This document shows, piece by piece, positions 56,701 to 64,000 of a stretch of DNA of 64,000 nt. The position numbers were made by a program, and so were the translations under genes. The DNA is from Canna indica (taxonomy: Eukaryota > Streptophyta > Magnoliopsida > Zingiberales > Cannaceae). Location: contig CP136892.1 in assembly GCA_034359265.1 (NCBI GenBank), positions 10,278,501 to 10,342,500 on the forward strand, given 5' to 3'. The notes beneath the pieces were generated by a model, which did no database searches, was not told the origin of the DNA, and worked only from the letters and a program-made list of their open reading frames with translations. Each line of letters opens with the position of its first letter. Position 1 is the stretch's first letter.

Positions 56701-57480
56701 ATAACATTAATTATTAATTTTTAAATTATTTCACATAATAAAAAAAATTAGAGAAGAGAAAATATTATATATGCGGAGTCATTTTTTAAACGACAGGAGA
56801 GGAATCCCCCTATCATAAATGTAGTATATATTAATAAATTATATTATTAACCATAATTTATATTATAATATTAATAATTATAATTATGTATTTATAATAT
56901 TGTATAAAATATATATTATAATTATAATGGAATTGCATTTGATGTTTGAAGTTGTAATTCACGAAAAGTGCAACTTCATTAGTGACTTGTTGATCATTCC
57001 AAAAGCCACCTGGTCTAATATGCTCCAAATATATATATGAAGAGAACTGATCAACCTAGCAAGTATAATTGGTGTGGGTCCGAGTTAATATATTTGACCG
57101 AATGGTAAATTAATTTGAATATATTGGATTAAATTAAGTTTTGAGCTCAGAGCGACCAGCGTTCCCTTTGACGGAAGCAAGATCGAAGACACATACACTT
57201 GCCTTGTTGATGCATGCATCGGCTCACGAGGTGGCAGCGAGTGGGACAGTTGATTAACCCTACTAATTAACGACATTAATATAATTAATGGCAATCAATG
57301 GAAGCGTTGAAGCAACTAGAAAGCCACTCTAGCTTAATTTTAATTATTATTTAAAGAAAATGCAAGATTATCATCGAGGATTACAATTTGCAAACATAGG
57401 ACGTCGGACAAGTGTCGCACTAAATACAAAAGTCAAAAGTGAAGCTAACGACGTACGAATGAAATAAATATATTTATATA
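56701..57480. other. AT-rich non-coding region
   Basis: No open frame of note and no termini with target duplications. It includes ATTATAATA-rich sequence at 56820-56930. Confidence 0.4.
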
Positions 57481-57483
57481 TTT

Positions 57484-58495
57484 TCCCAAATCTGAATTTT
57501 GAAAAAGATAAAGATTCGAAGATAAAAAAATTTCAAAATAAAAAATGGATGACTCATATACTTATTTTATCCTCGGCCAAAATCAATCTTTAACTAGTTA
57601 GAGACTTTGGATAAAAATTTTAAAAAATAATTTAAAATAATTTAAATTTATAAAATATTTTTTATGATAAAAATAAAATATTAGAAAATAAAAAATATAT
57701 TTTTCAAACTCTCTAATGTATTAATTTTTTTTGCACAAAGTTTATAAATTTAAATTTATGAAATATTTTAATGTAAAATATTTTTCTAGATCATAATACC
57801 TCTTTTATATCATTAAAAAATTATTTTATGAATTTTAATATTTTTTTAAAAAAATTATCAAGATATTATAGACTTTGCATAAAAGTCTTTAATGAAAATT
57901 AGAGAGTACTTTTGTTTATAATAATTTTATAGTTATAAAAAATAAAATATAATTCATAAAAAATATATGTGATACAAAAAATGTGCTAGAGTCTATCAAA
58001 ATATTTTGGACAAAAAATATTTCACTATTTCTAATTAAAAATTAGTTTTATAAACTTTTGACAAAAGTCTCTAATGCATTAGAGACTTTTGTCCAAAGTC
58101 TATAATATTTTATAATTAAAAAAATAATTAATAAAATATTTTTTAAAAAAATATAAAAGATGTGTTGTGATTCAAAAAAAATATTTTTCATAAAAAATAT
58201 TTTATAATTTTTAATTTAATTTTAGATTTATAGATTTTATTCAAAACTCTTTAATGATTTAGAGAGTTTGAAAATATATTTTTTTAGACTCTAATCCTTC
58301 ATTTTTATTATAAATATTTTTTTATAAATTAAAATTATTTTTTTATATTTTTTTATATTTTTTTATATTTTTAAAGAGATTTTGATCATGGATAAAATAG
58401 GTATCTGATTCATTCAATTTCGATTTTAAATTTTTTTTATCTTCAAATCTGATTTTGAGAATTTATCTTTTCTAAAACTCGAATCTAAAAAATTG

Positions 58496-58500
<5 letters not shown>
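57484..58500. mobile_element. Foldback (MITE-like) element with repeated interior
   Basis: CCAAATCTGAATTTTGAAAA at 57487 and onward is matched in inverted orientation by the stretch ending near 58490 (ATCAGATTTGAAGATAAAAA in reverse complement). Homology extends through ACTTATTTTATCC-like sequence for over 100 bases in each arm. The interior carries several copies of a TTAGAGACTTTTG-like word in both orientations, and a 34-bp palindrome. No target duplication was found, so the class is open. Confidence 0.6.
58060..58093. repeat. 34-bp perfect palindrome
   Basis: GACAAAAGTCTCTAATG is followed immediately by its exact reverse complement. Allowing one mismatch, the palindrome extends to 58054-58099. 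It can form a cruciform with no loop. Confidence 0.95.
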
Positions 58501-58501
<1 letters not shown>

Positions 58502-58536
<35 letters not shown>

Positions 58537-58582
58537 CGAGCGAGTGTTGAAGAGAGATTTATTTATTTATTTATTTATTTTT
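58502..58582. repeat. (TA)n and (ATTT)n microsatellites
   Basis: A (TA)n run occupies about 58502-58532, and an (ATTT)n run about 58558-58582. Confidence 0.9.
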
Positions 58583-58589
58583 GAAGAGA

Positions 58590-59340
58590 CTCTAGATATC
58601 AATGTTCCTGCCACAAATTAATTTATTCATTCGTACGTTGATCTAATCCTGCCTTGCGTTTTCGGTTTCCAAACACGCTGCAGGGTTTGTTGACTTCTAT
58701 ATGTGAACGTGTTAAGAAATCGCTAAAAATTGATCAAGTTTCAAAGTATAAATAAACTCGATCAACACATTGGAAAATATTTTTTAGAAAGTTACATATT
58801 TCTTAATTAGTGAGATATAATATTGATAACGTAGGATATTGATCGATTTTGAACACATTGCCCTATAAAGTTCATGCACTAACCGACAATATTGTATTTG
58901 AAAGAATAATCAACGAGAGAAGAGATGGGTCTAGAAAAAGTACTCCATGCATGGTTTAAAATTAAAAGCTACCATGGCCACATAATTAATTTTTGCCTTT
59001 CAATTGGTAGCAAACCGTGGGTAAAAGTTTGAATAGAATTGCTAGATAAATCTTGATGCCGCTTCCTCTTGCGTTTGATGCATTCAAAAACCATGCATCA
59101 GGCTGTTCGTATAATCACAAATTCCATCTCGATCATATTAATTCCACGTTATGTAATTCATATTGATGTCAAGTGCTAGATATTTGGCCATTTTATGATG
59201 GCAAAATAACAATAGCAAATGTAACGGATCATCATGCTTTGACATCACCAACTACATTGTGGCCAATGGTTTAATGGTCGTAGAATAATAAATGTTTGAT
59301 GACAAATTGACCATTTTGCGATTATAATCTACGATAGCTA
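58590..59340. other. Non-coding region
   Basis: No gene is recognised. The sequence is ordinary AT-rich intergenic DNA with no clear terminal repeats. Confidence 0.35.
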
Positions 59341-59687
59341 GCCACTAGTCATCATAAAATCGTCAGAAAACATAATATTTCAATCACCAACAAACCTTTT
59401 TCTCTTCCACGTTCAGCCTCTCCTCGCACAATCTTTTTGCTCCAGCTTCGATCAATCTCTCAACACCAATCTCTTAACGGTCTCTTCCAATCCTCTCTAA
59501 ACCCCACTGATGACACCAGTAACGCGTCTCCCCTCTCTCGGCTGCCCCAGCCTGATGCATGGTTTACGATCGAATATGTGGTGCTTAGTCACTATCACAA
59601 ATTTGGTGGATTCTGCGATCGACTTTTGTGACCATCGTAGTAGAGCTTGAGCGACATCTGATGTAGAAAGTCGATTTTTTAGTAGTG
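59341..59687. mobile_element. Possible small CACTA-type MITE
   Basis: The right edge reads TCGATTTTTTAGTAGTG, whose reverse complement CACTACTAAAAAATCGA is a plausible CACTA terminus. A weaker partner, CACTAGTCATCATAAAATCG, lies at 59341. The interior is not coding. The match between the ends is imperfect and the target duplication was not confirmed. Confidence 0.35.
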
Positions 59688-60169
59688 CACTTAATTTGTG
59701 TGTAATTGCATTCATAAAAAAAGATGATTGCAGTTCTCAATTTGCTTGTTGCATAACGTGTAGTTCTCACATTAAACCCATTGTAATCAACCTTTCCTTG
59801 GGAAATAGAGTGGTTAGCATTTTGACATTCTAGATGTAGTAGTTAACATCTTGAATAGGGTGGGCCACAATATCTTTACCATATAGACTTTGTCTATGAG
59901 CAATGGAGCGAAAAATTAATATGGGCAATTTTTTTAAGAAATTTTTGTAAACAATTGAACATGAGCTTTGAAAGAATAAACAATTGCAACGAGTGAATAA
60001 TGAATATTATTCATTCATTCATTGTACTATATTCATTAATTTTATACTCATATTTACTTAATTGTATATTTTATATAGAGGAGCTACTCATAAACCTATA
60101 CCCGCTAAAGCGTTATTGGGAATCATCACTACAAGTTCATGCAATTGCTCCATAACTTTGAATTTGAGC

Positions 60170-60270
60170 CAACTGCGGGTAGTACAGTTGGTGACAACAT
60201 GTTGTATGTTGCTTAGAGATCTAAATTTCGATTCCTAGTATGATAATATATTATGATTTTTATCTTTATT
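60170..60270 (+). repeat. Possible tRNA-derived SINE head
   Basis: GGGTAGTACAGTTGGTGACA at 60177 resembles a polymerase III A box, and AATTTCGATTCCTAG about 35 bases later resembles a B box. A/T-rich sequence follows. The match is degenerate and no tail or target duplication was fixed. Confidence 0.4.
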
Positions 60271-60279
60271 TTAAAAAAG

Positions 60280-61420
60280 TGCTTCAGCTTTATATTCTCC
60301 TTAAACTCAAGATGCCAATCAATTTTATTGTTCTGATTAGATTGTGGATATTTGCATTTTTTTTATGCACTAGCTATGTATAACTCAAGGCAAACGATCT
60401 TCAAATCTACCATTATTTGTCCAACCCTCGACCTCAAATGAAAATCTAGGTCTCCTTTGATTGGTATGATAAGCAATTTTCTACATAAAAATATACTCAT
60501 GAATTAACTAGAAGTATAATTTCATATTGTAGGAAGTACAAAAAAATGTTTAATGGATAGGAACTGTATTTTTTTCATATATTAATTTTTGATAATTTAT
60601 TTGGTTAAATTATGTACTTTTCAAAAAATACAGATGAAATGACCAAACATACTTTTTATTTGTAACATAGATAAATTATCCTAATACATATACAATTATA
60701 TAATGACACATTATATTTCATATAATAAAAAAATTTATAAAATAAATAATATTATATCAACTATTATAAATGGATATAGTAAATTTATATATAAAAAATA
60801 TAAGATAAATAATATTATTATCAATTATTAATAATTGTAATACACAATTATCATAAAAAGCTTTTGGAATGTCAAAATATTTTATTTTTATAAAATAATG
60901 ATATCTTCCAAAAATGTTAGGGGTAAAAATATTTATATATATAAAAAAAAAGTGTAACTTATCATGGGCTAGGTAAACTACTTCTTACATTTTCCTCACT
61001 TATTTGTCAAAGAAAACAACACCTATTGTCTTGCAAAAAAAAGATCAGTGCTAAGTCTTTATTATTTTAGCAGAGGAGGGCAAAGGAGCAAACCAACCTA
61101 TCTTGACAGAACAAAAACCTACACTATGGGTAGGTTTTCAAATCTTACCTTGCGAGGAAGTTCTGAACCTCCCTCTAGTGAAGCACTTCAAGCATATAGT
61201 TCTATTCAATATCAGATAGAACTATTGGACTCTTTAGGACCGATTACAGGATGACAACTATCAAAGGTGATATGCTCTCTCTGCTCTAAAATACTTATTC
61301 TACTAACGTGTTGCTCATAATATGCAATGCCTATAAGATAAGCTATCAATCAGTAGGTTTTGCACTGTTCACTTTTTATATGTTTGAGGGGGTGGGATGG
61401 TGTTAATATGAGACATACTT
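60280..61420. other. Non-coding region with one unassigned short frame
   Basis: Mostly AT-rich. A short frame at 61048-61254 (including YTMGRFSNLTLRGSSEPPSS) is open but not recognised, and it lacks a promoter-like context. I see no domain. Confidence 0.3.
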
Positions 61421-61945
61421 CCTTCAGTCACAAGCAAATTAGTCTTTGTTGTCTTTCATCTTGCCTTTGTTGATGATCGATTATTTTTGCTCACCATCCA
61501 ATTCAGACCTGCATATAATCGAGAATATTCGAGCAATTAGCCGACAAATTATTATTATGCAATCATGATTGTCCATCTTTATCCCCCAACTCTCCTCTTT
61601 CCTTCCATAACAAAAATATAAATATCTTCGACTAACTTCAAATTGTCAAAAGGTTGTTGACAAGCTTCACACTAGCCCTAATCCTTTTAAGGGGATTTGT
61701 CAAATTAGTATTGCCTCTTTCCTCCTACCAAATCATTAGAGACATGGAGTCACATTACTGTAATGATTGATTGAAAATGTTGGTTGGCCCTTCTGGGCCG
61801 GGAGGAGCAGGGACTAGGTGAAAACTTGCTGGCACCCATGTATAGAAAAGTTTAATAGGAGCCCTACTTCCTTCAGTCACAAGCAAATGTGTCCTTGTTG
61901 CCTTTCATCTTGCCTTTGTTATGCATGATCGGTTGTTTTTGCCAT
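61421..61945. repeat. Pair of about 75-bp direct repeats
   Basis: CTTCCTTCAGTCACAAGCAA begins at 61421 and again near 61868, and both copies continue through TGTTG, CTTTCATCTTGCCTTTGTT and a TTTTTGC end. About 370 bases separate them. The second copy abuts the CACTA terminus at 61951. Confidence 0.85.
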
Positions 61946-61950
61946 TACTA

Positions 61951-64000
61951 GAATATACCACATCAGCCACGAGAATCACTGACGATCGTCACGGCCGTCA
62001 GAATCATTCACAGTATTTCGACGGCCGCTGTGGCCGTGGTTGATGTAAGCAAATAAGCCACGGCTCGCATACGACCTCATAGGGCCGTCGCTCATAGTTG
62101 ATGGCACGCACATGATGCGAAATAAAATAATTTATTAGTCACAACTTAGCGGGGGCACAGGAGCTGTTGGTGATATTAATAACTCATTAGCCATGGCTAA
62201 AAGCGGTCATCGCTTATTAATTAATGGCGCGAACGCAGCACGAAGATAAAACACTCTTCACCGATGGCTTAGAGAGGGTGAACCGTCGGTGATATTAAAA
62301 TTACGAATCCACGGTTTTTCGACGATTGGCGAGCCGTCGGTGAAAATCTTTTTTATTTGCATTCGCGCCCGATCCTTCCTCTTCTGCTTCTCTTCTTCTC
62401 TTCCGTGTATTGCAGCAGCCATCGTCGCCTATCGCTGTTGCCCTCGTCATCAGCCCCTTCTTCTCCTTGACCTAGGTATCCGCCGCCCCCTTTTTGATGC
62501 AGTCGCCACCACTGTCGGCGTCTATACACCAGACGCCGATAATGGCGAATAGTGTCAGCGTGTAGATATCGGCGCCAGGTTTGGGGTCGAATCCCTCGTC
62601 CCCAACCAGATGAACAGTAGCTGGCAGCTACTGCCGGCTATTGTTTGATTAGGGGTTTAACCCCTAATATTAGGTTTTATTTTTTTTAGATTTATTTATT
62701 ATCTGTTATTTGTAGAATTTATGTGTTCGATGTAGACTAATTTTAGATTAATTTTAGATTAATTATTTGTTAATTATAGATTTATTAGGTGTTAATTATA
62801 GATTAATTATGTTAATCGTCCACTTTGGACTCGCGCCAGAATCGTCCACTTTGGACTCACGCAGAATCGTCCACAAATTTAGAAAATAATCATGACAAGT
62901 TGATATGTTTCACGTACGCATCGACGAGTCAAGTTTTAATTTTATAAAACCCTAGATCCGTTCGGGGGTTGTTTGTTCGTGTAAACGAAGTAATTTATCT
63001 TTTATACGACATACAACCATTGAATTGTCCCTAATTGGATAATTTGGGAACATAATTATTTATATTGCACTTAATTTATTTCTTTTAATCATTATTCATT
63101 TTTAAATTTTGGCTTGTATCTCCCTTGTTCTCTGATACGCGCCCAGATGATATGCGTATTCGGAGAACTATAGGGAGATGCTGCCGAAATTTAGAATAAA
63201 GTTAATGACTAAAAGAAATTTTGAGTGCAATATAAATAACATGAATTTCGAATGGAAAAGGACCATCCCACCTAAAGACATTACCTAAAGATATTGTCAA
63301 CTTTTTGACAGAACATGTCAGGTGATCAAAGTTGGATGTACGGACGAATTCATCGTGGAGCTATAACGGACGAATTTCGAGTAGGTGTAACTTACTTCTT
63401 AAATTTCGCCTACTCGAATCAAAAATTCCTTAGTGGTGATAAAATCTGATGTCCGTGCCGAAAATTTTTGAACATAAGATTTTTGGATCGGAAAACTGTC
63501 ACAATGCATCTGTACACAAAAGGATTAACACCAAAATATTTTCTATGAAATTATCACGGAGAGTCACGTCAAGTCGGGACATCGAGCAATCTTGTTGTCC
63601 AAACTCATGGTGAATCTTCTTCTACTGGTGTTTCTTCTTCCAATCCATCTAATCCTTGCAGAACAATAATTTTGAATAGTCTTGGAGGATAATTCCATTT
63701 AAATGATAATATTGAGTTAGTTACTGAGATGGTAGTGCCACCAGATACTACGACAGTTGAAGTCACTAAAGAACAACCTGCGATACATATTGAATTGTCG
63801 AATGAGGAGGCTGCAGATTTTTACGAGATGTTCAAAGCTGCCGATGAACCTTTGTATGAGAATTGTCCTAATTATACAAGATTTTCGACAATGACACAAC
63901 TCTTGAACATCAAGTCCGATTGTAATATCAGCGGGGTTGCGTTTGATTGGATTGCAAGCTTTATCAATGGTATGCTACCTCTAAAAAACAAGTTTGAGCC
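61951..64000 (+). mobile_element. CACTA (En/Spm) transposon, 5' part, copy C
   Basis: The left edge reads CATTACTAGAATATACCACA, a one-base variant of the CACTACTAGAA terminus. Subterminal motifs rich in GCCGTCGGTGA and CACGGCCGTC follow to about 62350. The TNP2 gene starts near 63315 and runs off the window. The open frame at 62289-62552 is in the untranslated 5' region and shows no domain. Confidence 0.82.
63315..64000 (+). pseudogene. TNP2 transposase, N-terminal part, three in-frame stops
   Basis: From the ATG at 63315 a single frame runs to the window end. It encodes a Transposase-associated domain (DQSWMYGRIHRGAITDEF, then FLSGDKI and RFLDRKTVTMHLYTKGLTPK) and the TNP2 start (DFYEMFKAADEPLYENCPNY, then CNISGVAFDWIASFINGMLP). 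In-frame stops lie at 63447-63449 (TGA), 63546-63548 (TGA) and 63690-63692 (TAA). The frame is otherwise unbroken, so decay is by point mutation. The catalytic domain lies beyond the window. Confidence 0.88.

Overview
This is plant nuclear DNA: two intact protein-coding genes with plant-specific architecture, one probable divergent pair of very small genes, and about 50 kb of nested, mostly decayed transposable elements. The AKT1-type potassium channel resembles grass AKT1 proteins more than dicot ones in its N-terminal and C-terminal blocks, and the GDP-fucose transporter gene is strongly GC-rich. Both suggest a monocot, but the species cannot be named from the sequence. Resemblance to named proteins rests on recalled family features, not on a database search.

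Layout. 1-1724: 3' part of a CACTA (En/Spm) transposon inserted into a LINE remnant (1725-2880). 3241-4326 (-): intact intronless GDP-fucose transporter (GFT1/GONST4 type). 5.7-9.9 kb: LINE remnants, a solo copia-type LTR, a copia RNase H fragment with its 3' LTR. 9961-11128 and 13697-14469: two Mutator-like foldback elements with perfect 9-bp target duplications. 14.96-18.6 kb: a decayed LINE with endonuclease and reverse transcriptase. 18.8-21.6 kb: three hAT-type MITEs and one Harbinger-type MITE. 22.2-23.4 kb: two head-to-head small genes whose products share an acidic tail ending in CAPAA.

24.8-34.0 kb: a broken Ty3/gypsy element split by a 5.2-kb non-autonomous Helitron (25040-30264) and by an LTR fragment (to 32264). 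34147-41938: a structurally complete but gag-only copia element on the minus strand, with both LTRs, primer binding site, polypurine tract and a 5-bp target duplication. 42.2-47.9 kb: LINE pieces, further LTR sequences and AT-rich satellites. 48131-51962 (-): AKT1 in ten exons, all with GT-AG junctions, giving an 863-residue open frame. 53331-55936 (-): a second CACTA copy, internally deleted and inverted relative to the first. 57.5-58.5 kb: a foldback with a 34-bp perfect palindrome. 61951 to the end: the 5' part of a third CACTA element with a stop-riddled TNP2 transposase.

Functionally, the working genes are a Golgi nucleotide-sugar transporter (cell-wall and glycan fucosylation) and a plasma-membrane inward K+ channel. 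They are unrelated in pathway. I did not find a prokaryote-style defence or biosynthetic system. The most novel items are the CAPAA small-gene pair, the Helitron that can be resolved to the base, the hAT MITE family with shared ends and different interiors, and the GGTCGACC-rich LTR family.
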